DNA of 64,000 nt, taken from NCBI GenBank assembly GCA_022792885.1, contig JAAWBX010000007.1:1-64000 (forward strand), in the 5' to 3' direction. The first letter of the stretch is position 1, and each line of letters begins with the position of its first letter. A model generated the notes under the pieces. The model did no database searches. It was given only the letters and a program-made list of their open reading frames with translations, and had not been told where the DNA came from. This DNA comes from Lachnospiraceae bacterium. GTDB lineage: Bacteria > Bacillota > Clostridia > Lachnospirales > Lachnospiraceae. Of this stretch, positions 10,908 through 20,047 are shown in pieces. Position numbers and translations under genes: made by a program.

Positions 10908-10994
10908 GCCGCAATCTTGTGGCCTTTTGTTTTCTTCCGGTGACAGTCGGTCCTTTCTGGGATCCTGTATTATCCTTCGGCGGAGAATTGAAGT

Positions 10995-11366
10995 ATGAGT
11001 CAATTTCATTCTTTAAGAAAAAACAGTGATTTTTCAAAAGTTTTTTCATGTAAAAAAAGTTATGCGAATCGAATGCTGATTATGTATACGAGGAAGAATC
11101 CGGAGAATGCAGAAGCCGGTTTGAATCGGGTCGGGATCAGCGTGAGTAAAAAAGTTGGCAACAGCGTAATAAGACATCGAGTAAAAAGAGTCATTCGAGA
11201 GATTTTTCGATTGAATGACGCGATATTCAGTAAAGGACTGGATATTGTGATCATTGCCAGGGTGGAGGCAAAAAAAGCAGGTTATCAGGAGTTGGAAAGC
11301 GCGGTGATGCATTTGTGCAGACTGCACGGAATGATTTCCAGGAGAGAAGAACTGAGAGAAAAATGA
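10995..11366 (+). CDS. rnpA: ribonuclease P protein component
   Basis: This 123-residue basic protein is the cofactor of the RNase P ribozyme, which trims the 5' ends of tRNA precursors. The family core [22 protein letters not shown] and the following IREIFRLN helix hold the RNA-binding arginines. It lies 87 bp downstream of rpmH and overlaps yidD by 4 bp (ATGA). Confidence 0.94.
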   Translation: MSQFHSLRKNSDFSKVFSCKKSYANRMLIMYTRKNPENAEAGLNRVGISVSKKVGNSVIRHRVKRVIREIFRLNDAIFSKGLDIVIIARVEAKKAGYQELESAVMHLCRLHGMISRREELREK

Positions 11367-11575
11367 AGAAGATATTGATTGCCGGGGTAAAATTTTATCA
11401 AAAATACCTGTCGGGTATGAAGATTTATTCTCATTGCCGATATACACCCACCTGTTCCCAGTATGCCCTTGAGGCGCTGGAAAAGTATGGCGCTTGGAGA
11501 GGGAGTTTACTCGCTGCCTGGCGGATTTTGAGGTGTAATCCATTTTCCAAAGGGGGATATGATCCGGTGCCATAA
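11363..11575 (+). CDS. yidD: membrane protein insertion efficiency factor YidD
   Basis: This 70-residue protein shows the family core [20 protein letters not shown] and [14 protein letters not shown]. YidD helps YidC insert proteins into the membrane and has an amphipathic N-terminal helix. The ATG at 11363 overlaps the rnpA stop codon (ATGA), implying translational coupling. An in-frame stretch further upstream lies inside rnpA and is not needed. Confidence 0.93.
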   Translation: MKKILIAGVKFYQKYLSGMKIYSHCRYTPTCSQYALEALEKYGAWRGSLLAAWRILRCNPFSKGGYDPVP

Positions 11576-11592
11576 CTCTAGGAGGTAATATT

Positions 11593-12828
11593 TTGAGTTA
11601 TATTTTGATGACGAAAAGCACGTTCCCGATTATAGGATGGTTTGCGACGATCTTTGGATGGATCATGAATATCGTCTATAATCTGTTTGCCGCGATCGGT
11701 ATTCAGAATATTGGTGTATGTATTATCCTGTTTACGGTTCTTACGGCGCTTCTTACACTTCCGCTGACAATTAATCAGCAGAAATTTTTAAAAATATCCG
11801 GTTTGATGCAGCCGGAGCTTCAGGCGGTTCAGAAGAAGTACAGAGGACGGACGGATAGCGCTTCCGCTGCGAAGATGAACGCGGAGACACAGGCAGTCTA
11901 TGATCGTTACGGCGTGTCACCTATGGGAAGTTGTCTTCCTCTTCTGCTTCAATTTCCGATTATGCTTGGTTTGTATCAGGTTATTTTACGAATGCCGGCT
12001 TATATTGATGCCTTGAAAGCCGCTTATATGAATATCGTAACACCGATGCTGCAGCAGACGAATTTTATAGAGGGAATCGGAGAGCTGGCAGGAAAGCACG
12101 CCATGTCGGCGGAGAGTATAGCGACGAATGCGGATCTTGCGGTGGATTTTCTTTATAAGTTTAAAGATGTGGACTGGGTAGCTCTGGAACAGGCATTTCC
12201 GGCTATGGGAGAGGTCCTTTCACAGCATTTGGGACAAATTCAGCATATGAATTCGTTTTTAACGATGAATTTGGCCAATTCGCCTGCAAATAATATCATG
12301 TCTGTAGCAATTTTAATTCCCATTTTGGCCGGTCTGACAAACTGGTTGAGTACAAAGATGATGACGAGTACGCAATCTGCGGCGACGGAACAGATGGGAA
12401 TGATGAAATCCGTGAATATGATGATGCCGATTATGTCGGTCGTATTCTGTTTTACGCTTCCGATCGGCGTGGGTCTTTACTGGGTAATGAATACGGTGAG
12501 CCGTATGGTTTGTCAGCTTGGCGTGAATAAATATATGGACAGTATGGATATCAATGACCTGATTTCCAAGAATATCCAGAAGAAGAATAAAAAGCGCGCG
12601 GCGAAGGGCCTTCCTCCGATCAATGAACAGCAGATGTTGAAGAATATCGAAAAAGAGAAAAAACGTCTCGAAAAAGAATCTTCAACAAGAGAGATCGATG
12701 CGGAGAAACGGGACGAGCTTCAGGCAAAAGCAACGGAATATTATATTAAACGGCATGGGGGAAGCAATAGTATTTCCGCGAAAGCCCGTATGGTAAAAGA
12801 TTACAACGAGAGGAATTCGAAGAAATAA
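11593..12828 (+). CDS. yidC: membrane protein insertase YidC/OxaA
   Basis: This 411-residue insertase works with or without SecYEG. The hydrophobic segments near residues 15-55, 115-140 and 230-305 match the YidC core, with FPIMLGLYQVI and the C-terminal LPIGVGLYWVMNT. The tail (about 320-411) is highly charged and may bind ribosomes. The start is probably TTG at 11593, with GGAGG 7 nt before it; an ATG five codons later has no better site. The segment between the second and third helices is longer than in Bacillus YidC. Confidence 0.93.
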   Translation: MSYILMTKSTFPIIGWFATIFGWIMNIVYNLFAAIGIQNIGVCIILFTVLTALLTLPLTINQQKFLKISGLMQPELQAVQKKYRGRTDSASAAKMNAETQAVYDRYGVSPMGSCLPLLLQFPIMLGLYQVILRMPAYIDALKAAYMNIVTPMLQQTNFIEGIGELAGKHAMSAESIATNADLAVDFLYKFKDVDWVALEQAFPAMGEVLSQHLGQIQHMNSFLTMNLANSPANNIMSVAILIPILAGLTNWLSTKMMTSTQSAATEQMGMMKSVNMMMPIMSVVFCFTLPIGVGLYWVMNTVSRMVCQLGVNKYMDSMDINDLISKNIQKKNKKRAAKGLPPINEQQMLKNIEKEKKRLEKESSTREIDAEKRDELQAKATEYYIKRHGGSNSISAKARMVKDYNERNSKK

Positions 12829-12854
12829 GCCTGAAAGAAAGTAGGGATCTGGAT

Positions 12855-13502
12855 ATGAAAGATTATATGGAATTTTCAGCAAAAACGGTGGAAGACGCGA
12901 TTACGGAGGCGCTTGTTAAGCTGGAAACTACCAGTGATAAGCTGGATTATAAAGTAATAGAAAAAGGAAGCACCGGGCTGCTTGGTCTGTTCAACAACAA
13001 ACCGGCTGTCATTCAGGCGCGTAAGAAGTTCAGCCTGGAAGATACGGCGGAAGCTTTTCTGACGGAAGTATTGGAGGCCATGGAGCTTCAGGCCGAAATT
13101 CAGGTTGTCATGAAGGAAGAGGATAAGACGATTGAGGTCGATATTAAAGGTGAGAATATGGGCGCTCTGATCGGAAAAAGAGGACAGACTTTGGATTCTC
13201 TTCAATATTTGACCAGTCTCGTTGTCAACAAAGAGACGGAAGAATATTATCGGGTCAAGGTAGATACGGAGAATTATCGGGCAAGACGTCAGGAAACTCT
13301 GGAAAAATTGGCCAAAAATATCGCTGCTAAAGTGAAGAGGACGAGAAGAGCCGTTTCTTTGGAGCCCATGAATCCTTATGAGAGGAGGGTTATCCACTCC
13401 ACTCTTCAGAATGATAAGTATGTTATTACAAGAAGCGATGGGGAGGAACCTTATCGACATGTTGTGATTTCTCTGAAAAAAAGAGAGCGTTATGAAAAGT
13501 AA
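12855..13502 (+). CDS. jag: RNA-binding protein Jag (KhpB)
   Basis: This 215-residue protein has three parts: a Jag-N domain (about 1-55, ending KGSTGLLGLFNNKPA), a KH domain with GENMGALIGKRGQTLDSLQYL (about 98-118), and an R3H domain with the MNPYERRVIHSTLQ motif. In other Bacillota it pairs with KhpA to bind RNA and influences cell elongation. It lies 26 bp after yidC, the standard neighbour, and is followed by a terminator. Confidence 0.93.
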   Translation: MKDYMEFSAKTVEDAITEALVKLETTSDKLDYKVIEKGSTGLLGLFNNKPAVIQARKKFSLEDTAEAFLTEVLEAMELQAEIQVVMKEEDKTIEVDIKGENMGALIGKRGQTLDSLQYLTSLVVNKETEEYYRVKVDTENYRARRQETLEKLAKNIAAKVKRTRRAVSLEPMNPYERRVIHSTLQNDKYVITRSDGEEPYRHVVISLKKRERYEK

Positions 13503-13506
13503 CAGG

Positions 13507-13542
13507 ATGTCCTTCCGGTTTCACAGCCGGAAGGACATTTTT
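13507..13542 (+). terminator. terminator after jag
   Basis: ATGTCCTTCCGG and CCGGAAGGACAT form a perfect 12-bp stem with an 8-nt loop, followed by a T run. It closes the rpmH-jag transcript. Confidence 0.92.
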
Positions 13543-13571
13543 GACTGCATTACGGTTAATAGGAGAACAGA

Positions 13572-14948
13572 ATGAGATCAGATACGATCGCAGCGATTGC
13601 GACGGCCATGAATCCTTCCGGAATTGGGATTGTTCGAATCAGCGGGGAAGAAGCTTTTGATGTGGCCGGCCGGATATTTCGGACGAAAAAAGGAAGAAAA
13701 GACTTTAGGCAGGTATCGCCTAATACGATACATTATGGTTATATTTATGATGGGGAGGAGCTGATAGACGAGGTTCTTTTGATGGTTATGAAGGGACCTC
13801 ACAGTTATACGGCGGAGGATACCGTGGAAATTGATTGTCACGGAGGAATTCTGGTGATGAAAAAAATCCTGGATGCGGCTTTGCAGAACGGAGCTTCTCT
13901 GGCGGAACCCGGAGAGTTTACCAAAAGAGCTTTCTTGAATGGAAGGATAGATCTTTCCCAGGCGGAAGCGGTTGTGGATTTAATCAACGCCAAAAATCGG
14001 TATGCTATGGCGAGTTCTTTAAATCAGTTGAAGGGACGTTTTTCTGAAAAAATCCGGCAGATAAGAAAAGAGATTCTTTATCATATGGCTTATATCGAGT
14101 CGGCTTTGGATGATCCGGAGCATATCTCTTTTGACGGTTATCCGGAGAAATTGGTTCCTTTTTTGGAAGAGACGATTGAAAAACTGGAAATCATACTTCG
14201 GGAATCTGAAAACGGAAAAATGGTAAAAGAGGGCATTCGGACGGTAATTCTGGGGCGGCCGAATGTGGGGAAATCTTCTATTTTAAATCTTTTATTGGGT
14301 GAAGAACGTGCGATCGTTACAAACATCGCCGGGACTACGAGAGATACCCTGGAAGAACATTTGATGTTAAATGGGATCAGCTTAAATTTGGTGGATACGG
14401 CGGGGATTCGGGAAACCGAAGATAAAATAGAAAAAATAGGGGTGGATCGGGCAAGAACACAGGCGGAGGAAGCGGATTTGATACTTCTTGTGGTGGATTC
14501 TTCCCGGGAGTTAGAAAAAAATGATTATGAAATGATTGATTGGCTTCAGAGTAAAAATAGTATTATTTTACTGAATAAAACAGATTTGCCGGCCATGACT
14601 GCAGCAGAAGATTTGAGGATTCTGGCGAAAAAGACTGTGATTTCTTTTTCCGCAAAGGAAGGAATTGGTATAAAAGATTTAATATCAGAAATTCAGAATA
14701 TGTTTTTTCAGGGAAAAATTGTTTACGGCGAGGATCTTTATCTGGCAAATACCCGTCAGAAAGAAAACATTCAAAAGGCTCTTGTCGGTTTGCGGATGGT
14801 GAGAAAGAGCGTGGAAGAAGGAATGCCGGAGGATTTTTATTCGATTGATTTTATGGACGCTTATGAGCAGTTGGGTTATGTATTGGGGGAAGCTGTAGAA
14901 GAAGATCTGGTAAATGAAATATTCCAGCGGTTTTGTATGGGAAAATAG
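13572..14948 (+). CDS. mnmE: tRNA modification GTPase MnmE
   Basis: This 458-residue protein, with MnmG, installs the carboxymethylaminomethyl group on U34 of certain tRNAs. The N-terminal tetrahydrofolate-binding domain spans about 1-118. The inserted G domain has GRPNVGKSS (228-236), AGTTRDT, DTAGIRETED and NKTD. The C-terminus is FCMGK, with the conserved cysteine (usually FCIGK). AGGAGAACAG stands before the ATG. The next gene, 9 bp on, is its partner mnmG. Confidence 0.96.
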   Translation: MRSDTIAAIATAMNPSGIGIVRISGEEAFDVAGRIFRTKKGRKDFRQVSPNTIHYGYIYDGEELIDEVLLMVMKGPHSYTAEDTVEIDCHGGILVMKKILDAALQNGASLAEPGEFTKRAFLNGRIDLSQAEAVVDLINAKNRYAMASSLNQLKGRFSEKIRQIRKEILYHMAYIESALDDPEHISFDGYPEKLVPFLEETIEKLEIILRESENGKMVKEGIRTVILGRPNVGKSSILNLLLGEERAIVTNIAGTTRDTLEEHLMLNGISLNLVDTAGIRETEDKIEKIGVDRARTQAEEADLILLVVDSSRELEKNDYEMIDWLQSKNSIILLNKTDLPAMTAAEDLRILAKKTVISFSAKEGIGIKDLISEIQNMFFQGKIVYGEDLYLANTRQKENIQKALVGLRMVRKSVEEGMPEDFYSIDFMDAYEQLGYVLGEAVEEDLVNEIFQRFCMGK

Positions 14949-14957
14949 GAGAATATT

Positions 14958-16880
14958 ATGGCGGCGTTAAAGGAATGTTATGATATTGTGGTTGTAGGAG
15001 CCGGGCATGCCGGGTGTGAGGCTGCTCTGGCTTCGGCAAGACTGGGGATGGAGACGATTTTATTTACCGTCAGTGTGGACAGTATTGCCCTGATGCCCTG
15101 TAATCCGAATATCGGGGGAAGTTCAAAGGGGCATTTGGTGAGGGAACTGGATGCTTTGGGCGGAGAAATGGGGAAGATCATTGACAAAGCTTTTATTCAA
15201 TCAAAAATGCTCAATGTTTCAAAGGGGCCGGCGGTACATTCTTTGAGGGCTCAGGCGGATAAACAGCGGTATACGAGACAGATGCGGGAGGTTCTGGAAA
15301 ATACGGATCATTTGACGATCCGACAGGCGGAAGTTACGGAGTTGGTGGTTCGGGACGGAAACGTCGTGGGTGTAAAAACTCTTTCCGGAGCGGAATATTG
15401 CTGTAAGAGCGTTGTTCTGGCGACGGGAACTTATTTGCGCGCCCGTTGTATTTACGGGGATGTCAGTAATCATACCGGTCCGAACGGACTGCAAGCCGCA
15501 AATTATCTGACGGATTCTTTGATGAAAAACGGGATTGAGATGTATCGTTTTAAGACGGGGACTCCGGCCCGGGTGGATAAAAGAAGCATTGATTTTTCAA
15601 AAATGGAAGAGCAATTCGGGGATGAAAAGGTGGTTCCTTTTTCTTTTACCACGGATTCGGACAGCATTCAGAGAAAACAGGTTTCCTGTTGGCTGACTTA
15701 CACAAATGAGAAAACACATGATATTATCCGGAAAAATCTGGATCGATCGCCTCTTTTTTCCGGAGTGATTGAGGGTACCGGTCCCAGGTATTGTCCTTCG
15801 ATCGAAGATAAAGTGGTGAAATTTCCCGATAAAGACCGCCATCAGGTTTTTGTGGAACCGGAGGGGGAATATACAAATGAAATGTATCTGGGGGGAATGT
15901 CGAGTTCTCTGCCGGAAGACGTTCAAGTGGCTATGTACCGCACGGTGCCGGGTCTGGAGCATGTAAAGATTGTCAGGAATGCTTATGCGATCGAATACGA
16001 TTGCATCAATCCCAGGCAGTTAAACGCATCTTTGGAATTTAAGAATTTGAAAGGACTTTTTGCGGCCGGGCAGTTTAACGGAAGTTCGGGTTATGAGGAA
16101 GCGGCGGCTCAGGGATTGATAGCCGGCATCAACGCGGCGAGAAGAATTCAGGGAAAAGAGTTTTTTACCTTGAATCGTTCTCAGGCTTATATAGGGGTAT
16201 TGATTGATGATCTTGTGACAAAGGAAAATCATGAGCCGTATCGGATGATGACATCTCGGGCAGAATATCGTTTGCTTTTGAGGCAGGACAATGCGGATGA
16301 AAGGTTGACATCTTTTGGTTATGAGATCGGTTTGATTTCGGAGGAGCGCTATCGAAATTTTTTGGAAAAACAGGAACAGATACAACAGGAAATCGAACGT
16401 TTGGAAAAAACGATAACGGGGGCCGGTGAAAGAGTTCAGAAGTTTTTAGAGAAGAGGGGGAGCGCTCTTTTAAAAAGCGGAAGTACATTGGCGGAACTGA
16501 TAAAAAGACCGGAGCTTTCTTATGAAGCGATCGCTTCGATCGATGAAGAAAGACCTCAAGTCAGTGAAGAGGTTGCCCAACAGGTAAATATCCGGATAAA
16601 GTATGAAGGATATATTCGGCGGCAAAATATCCAGGTGAAACAATTTAAGAAGATGGAAGGAAAAAAATTGGAAGAAGACTTTGATTATATGAAATTAAAG
16701 GGTCTTAGAAGAGAGGCGGCTCAGAAATTAAATCAAATAAAACCTTCCTCCGTGGGACAGGCATCTCGAATTTCCGGGGTTTCACCTGCGGATATATCGG
16801 TACTTCTGGTGTACCTGGAACAAATGAAACATGCCAAGGAAAGAGAAGTCGATAAGACGGACGGGAAAAAATCGGAATGA
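14958..16880 (+). CDS. mnmG: tRNA uridine-5-carboxymethylaminomethyl synthase MnmG
   Basis: This 640-residue FAD enzyme is the partner of MnmE in U34 modification. The dinucleotide site [15 protein letters not shown] is at about 11-25. Family blocks [35 protein letters not shown] and [13 protein letters not shown] are present. The C-terminal helical domain interacts with MnmE in known complexes. It overlaps rsmG by 4 bp (ATGA). Confidence 0.96.
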   Translation: MAALKECYDIVVVGAGHAGCEAALASARLGMETILFTVSVDSIALMPCNPNIGGSSKGHLVRELDALGGEMGKIIDKAFIQSKMLNVSKGPAVHSLRAQADKQRYTRQMREVLENTDHLTIRQAEVTELVVRDGNVVGVKTLSGAEYCCKSVVLATGTYLRARCIYGDVSNHTGPNGLQAANYLTDSLMKNGIEMYRFKTGTPARVDKRSIDFSKMEEQFGDEKVVPFSFTTDSDSIQRKQVSCWLTYTNEKTHDIIRKNLDRSPLFSGVIEGTGPRYCPSIEDKVVKFPDKDRHQVFVEPEGEYTNEMYLGGMSSSLPEDVQVAMYRTVPGLEHVKIVRNAYAIEYDCINPRQLNASLEFKNLKGLFAAGQFNGSSGYEEAAAQGLIAGINAARRIQGKEFFTLNRSQAYIGVLIDDLVTKENHEPYRMMTSRAEYRLLLRQDNADERLTSFGYEIGLISEERYRNFLEKQEQIQQEIERLEKTITGAGERVQKFLEKRGSALLKSGSTLAELIKRPELSYEAIASIDEERPQVSEEVAQQVNIRIKYEGYIRRQNIQVKQFKKMEGKKLEEDFDYMKLKGLRREAAQKLNQIKPSSVGQASRISGVSPADISVLLVYLEQMKHAKEREVDKTDGKKSE

Positions 16881-17602
16881 AAAAAGAGTTGATCGAACAG
16901 GTAAAAAAGATATCTGTCTTTTTGACAGAAGAACAGGCGGAACAGCTTATTCAATATTATGAAATGTTGGTAGAAAAGAATAAAGTTATGAATCTGACCG
17001 CAATTACGGAATGGCAAGATGTGTTGATTCGGCATTTTTTGGATAGCCTGGCGCCGGTTTCTTATATAGATTTTCCGGATGAGGGGCGTTTGATCGATGT
17101 AGGAACCGGCGCCGGATTTCCTGGGATTCCTCTGAAGATTGCCTTTCCTGATTGGAGAATTACTTTGATGGATTCTTTAAATAAGAGAGTGAATTTTTTG
17201 AGAGAAGTGATTAAGAAACTTGGCTTGTCGCAGATCGAAGTGATTCACGGTCGGGCGGAAGACTTGGGAAGAGATCCGAAATACAGGGAACAATATGATT
17301 ATTGTGTTTCGCGGGCTGTGGCTAATATGGCTACATTGTGCGAATACTGTACTCCTTTTTTAAAAAGAGGAGGGATTTTTCTGGCTTACAAATCAGGCAA
17401 GATTGAGGAGGAGTTGCTGGAAGCAAAAAGAGCGATTCATACATTGGGCTGTGAAATGGTAAAGAAGGAAACTCTTGTTTTGCCTGATAGTGATATTCAA
17501 AGGGTATTTCTTTTTGTTCAACGGAAAGAAAAACTTTCAAAAAAATATCCAAGAAAAGCGGGAATACCTTCAAAGGAACCTTTGGGAATTGTGAAACGAT
17601 AA
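16877..17602 (+). CDS. rsmG: 16S rRNA (guanine-527 N7)-methyltransferase RsmG
   Basis: This 241-residue SAM-dependent methyltransferase acts on G527 of 16S rRNA; loss gives low-level streptomycin resistance in other species. The SAM site [20 protein letters not shown] (about 70-90) and [14 protein letters not shown] are typical. The start overlaps mnmG. It is the last gene before the parS-parA region. Confidence 0.95.
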   Translation: MKKELIEQVKKISVFLTEEQAEQLIQYYEMLVEKNKVMNLTAITEWQDVLIRHFLDSLAPVSYIDFPDEGRLIDVGTGAGFPGIPLKIAFPDWRITLMDSLNKRVNFLREVIKKLGLSQIEVIHGRAEDLGRDPKYREQYDYCVSRAVANMATLCEYCTPFLKRGGIFLAYKSGKIEEELLEAKRAIHTLGCEMVKKETLVLPDSDIQRVFLFVQRKEKLSKKYPRKAGIPSKEPLGIVKR

Positions 17603-17615
17603 AAAATGTAGAAAA

Positions 17616-17631
17616 TGTTTCACGTGAAACA
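17616..17631. other. parS site 1
   Basis: TGTTTCACGTGAAACA is an exact 16-bp parS palindrome, the loading site for ParB (Spo0J). It begins 13 bp after rsmG and ends 2 bp before the -35 of the parA promoter, so bound or spreading ParB could influence parAB transcription. Confidence 0.97.
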
Positions 17632-17633
17632 TG

Positions 17634-17662
17634 TGGAAAAGCCATTGGGATAGTGTTATAAT
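17634..17662 (+). promoter_or_regulatory. candidate parA promoter
   Basis: TGGAAA (17634-17639), a 17-bp spacer and TATAAT (17657-17662). The -10 is perfect and the -35 weak. The transcript start would lie about 60 bp before parA. The leader holds a direct repeat ATAGAAAGGC at 17661-17670 and 17677-17686. Confidence 0.6.
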
Positions 17663-17731
17663 AGAAAGGCCTTGCTATAGAAAGGCACATGTACTCAAAA
17701 AACGGTATTTTTAACATAAGAAGGAGCATAT

Positions 17732-18517
17732 ATGGGGAGAGTAATTGCGGTTGCGAACCAAAAAGGCGGAGTGGGAAAGACAACTACGGCAATCAATTTG
17801 TCGGCTTCTCTGGCAGAGGAGGGAAAAAGAGTTCTTACAATTGATATGGATCCACAGGGTAATACAACCAGCGGATTCGGAATTGAGAAGGGGGAATTGG
17901 AGAGTACCGTTTATGAGTTAATGTTGGGGGAGTGTACGCCGAAGGATTGCATTATTAGGGATCACCTTCCCAATTTAGATATTCTTCCGGCTAATGTAGA
18001 ATTATCCGGAGCAGAGATCGAATTGATTGGAATTTCAAAGAAAGAATATATTTTAAAGAAAAAGATAGAGAGTATTCTTGAAAAGTATGATTTTGTTATT
18101 ATCGATTGTCCTCCGTCTCTCAGTTTATTGACAGTCAATGCAATGACAACAGCAAACACCGTTTTGGTTCCGATACAATGTGAGTATTATGCCTTGGAGG
18201 GATTGAGTCAGTTGATTCATACGGTTAATTTGGTAAAAAATCGCCTGAATCCTTACCTTGAAATAGAGGGGGTTGTTTTTACCATGTATGATTCAAGGAC
18301 AAACCTCTCTTTGCAGGTTGTAGAGAATGTAAAGAATAATTTAAGACAAAATGTTTATAAGACAATTATTCCCCGCAATGTACGTTTGGCCGAAGCTCCC
18401 AGTCATGGATTGCCAATTACGGAATATGAACCAAGATCTACGGGGGCCGAGAGTTATCGAATGTTGGCAAGAGAGGTTATGGAGCATGACGATCGATTGG
18501 ATCGTTCTATGTGGTAA
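17732..18517 (+). CDS. parA: chromosome partition ATPase ParA (Soj)
   Basis: This 261-residue ParA/MinD ATPase has the deviant Walker A motif KGGVGKTT (11-18), DMDPQGN and IIDCPPSLSLLT. It forms nucleoid-bound ATP dimers that ParB stimulates, moving origins apart; in Bacillus the homologue also acts on DnaA and sporulation. It is flanked on both sides by parS and followed by parB 53 bp on. AGAAGGAG precedes the ATG. Confidence 0.95.
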   Translation: MGRVIAVANQKGGVGKTTTAINLSASLAEEGKRVLTIDMDPQGNTTSGFGIEKGELESTVYELMLGECTPKDCIIRDHLPNLDILPANVELSGAEIELIGISKKEYILKKKIESILEKYDFVIIDCPPSLSLLTVNAMTTANTVLVPIQCEYYALEGLSQLIHTVNLVKNRLNPYLEIEGVVFTMYDSRTNLSLQVVENVKNNLRQNVYKTIIPRNVRLAEAPSHGLPITEYEPRSTGAESYRMLAREVMEHDDRLDRSMW

Positions 18518-18528
18518 AAATAAACTAA

Positions 18529-18544
18529 TGTTTCACGTGAAACA
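18529..18544. other. parS site 2
   Basis: A second exact TGTTTCACGTGAAACA lies between parA and parB, 913 bp from site 1. It begins 11 bp after the parA stop and ends 26 bp before parB. Confidence 0.97.
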
Positions 18545-18570
18545 TTGAAGCGGAATAAAAGGAGAAGTGT

Positions 18571-19446
18571 ATGGCTGTAAAAAAAGGCGGTTTAGGAAAA
18601 GGCTTAGATTCTTTAATACCATTAGGGGCGATGGAGAAAGAGAATAAGACGGAAGAGACATCTCATCAAATCGAGACGTTGGTAAAGATTGGTCTGGTGG
18701 AACCGAATCGGGAGCAACCGAGAAAGAGTTTTGACGAATCGGCTTTAGAAGAATTGGCCGATTCGATTCGACAGTTTGGAGTTCTTCAGCCTCTTTTGGT
18801 TCAGAAAAAGGAAGATCATTACGAAATTATTGCGGGAGAGCGTCGATGGAGGGCCGCCAAATTAGCCGGCTTAAAAGAAATTCCGGTCTTGATAAGAGAG
18901 TACAATGACTTGGAAGTTATGGAGATTGCTTTAATTGAAAATATCCAGAGAGAGGATTTGAATCCGATCGAGGAGGCTTTGGCTTATAAAAGATTGATGG
19001 AAGATTTTCATTTAAAACATGAGGATATTGCGGAACGGGTGAGTAAAAGCCGGGCAGCCGTCACAAATGCCATGCGGCTTTTAAAATTGGATCCCAGGGT
19101 GCAGGATCATTTGATTGATGGGATGTTATCCGGCGGACATGCCCGGGCTCTTTTGGCTATTGAAGAAACGGAGCTCCAGGTCAAAGCTGCGGAACAGGTG
19201 ATCCGGGATAATTTGAGTGTCAGAGAGACGGAAAAGCTGGTAAAGGATCTTCTGAATCCTCCGAAGAAGCCGGAGAAAAAGGAGAGAAGAGAGGATATTT
19301 TTTATGAGCATTTAGGGAATGATTTATCTGAATGTCTGGAAACAAGAGTAGTTATACGAAAAAAAGATGAAAACAGAGGAAAAATTGAAATTGAGTATTT
19401 TTCAATGGAAGAACTGGAAAGAATTACAAGTGTATTGAAAAGATAG
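18571..19446 (+). CDS. parB: chromosome partition protein ParB (Spo0J)
   Basis: This 291-residue protein is the CTP-dependent DNA clamp that loads at parS and spreads. The CTP-binding motifs GERRWRAAKLAG and ENIQREDLNP lie in the first half. The helix-turn-helix (HEDIAERVSKSRAAVTNAMR) is central and the C-terminal dimer domain follows. A charged linker rich in Lys and Glu (about 228-245) precedes the dimer domain. It works with ParA upstream and recruits SMC in relatives. Confidence 0.95.
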   Translation: MAVKKGGLGKGLDSLIPLGAMEKENKTEETSHQIETLVKIGLVEPNREQPRKSFDESALEELADSIRQFGVLQPLLVQKKEDHYEIIAGERRWRAAKLAGLKEIPVLIREYNDLEVMEIALIENIQREDLNPIEEALAYKRLMEDFHLKHEDIAERVSKSRAAVTNAMRLLKLDPRVQDHLIDGMLSGGHARALLAIEETELQVKAAEQVIRDNLSVRETEKLVKDLLNPPKKPEKKERREDIFYEHLGNDLSECLETRVVIRKKDENRGKIEIEYFSMEELERITSVLKR

Positions 19447-19455
19447 GAGGGACAA

Positions 19456-19971
19456 ATGGAAAACAGTATTTTAAATCAGCTGCCTTTTGACGCAGGGCTT
19501 GTTTTAATTATAATGGTAGTTTTGCTCTTGGTCTGTGTCATTGTACTTCTGGTTAGGCTGATATTGACGAATAAAAAGATAAGGCTTTTAAATGAGAGAT
19601 ATGATTCTTTTATGAAGGGGAAAGACGGAGAATCTCTGGAAGGGCGTTTGTCGGATTCATTCCAGGAGATTGAAAAAATTCAAAAAGTTTTACGGGCACA
19701 GAAGGCAGAGATCGGAAAATTGGACCTGAGAGTGAAGAAATCATATCAGAAGATCGGATTGATTAAATACAATGGTTTTGCCGGTATGGGCGGTATGGCC
19801 AGTTTTGCTTTGACTTTGCTGGATGAATCCAACGATGGTTTTATTATGAATGTGATTCACAGCAGAGAGGGATGCTATCCTTATATTAAGGAAGTGAAGG
19901 ATGGAAAATGTGGAGCGACGTTGGGACAACAGGAGAAAAATTCTTTGGAGATGGCGCTGCGCAGTTTGTAA
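19456..19971 (+). CDS. DUF4446 membrane-anchored protein
   Basis: This 171-residue protein has one N-terminal transmembrane segment (about 14-38), a predicted coiled coil (about 40-95) and a conserved C-terminal block YNGFAGMGGMASFALTLLD and YIKEVKDGKC. The family is common right after parB in Clostridia and its function is unknown. AGGAGGGACAA precedes the start, 9 bp after parB, so it is probably co-transcribed. Confidence 0.82.
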   Translation: MENSILNQLPFDAGLVLIIMVVLLLVCVIVLLVRLILTNKKIRLLNERYDSFMKGKDGESLEGRLSDSFQEIEKIQKVLRAQKAEIGKLDLRVKKSYQKIGLIKYNGFAGMGGMASFALTLLDESNDGFIMNVIHSREGCYPYIKEVKDGKCGATLGQQEKNSLEMALRSL

Positions 19972-19976
19972 AACGG

Positions 19977-20005
19977 TTGCAAAACAGATAAGAATATATT
20001 ATATT
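19977..20005 (+). promoter_or_regulatory. candidate serS promoter
   Basis: TTGCAA (19977-19982), a 17-bp spacer and TATATT (20000-20005) lie 42 bp before serS. No T-box leader is visible in this short gap. Confidence 0.6.
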
Positions 20006-20047
20006 AAAAGATAGACTTATTCATAGAGTAATAATGAGGAGAAAACC

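Noticed and set aside
14978-15494. Antisense frames inside mnmG
   Set aside because: They mirror the real coding frame, have no family motifs and no ribosome sites; many like them occur across the window.
19972-20047. T-box leader before serS
   Set aside because: The gap is only 76 bp and lacks the T-box sequence and a specifier hairpin.
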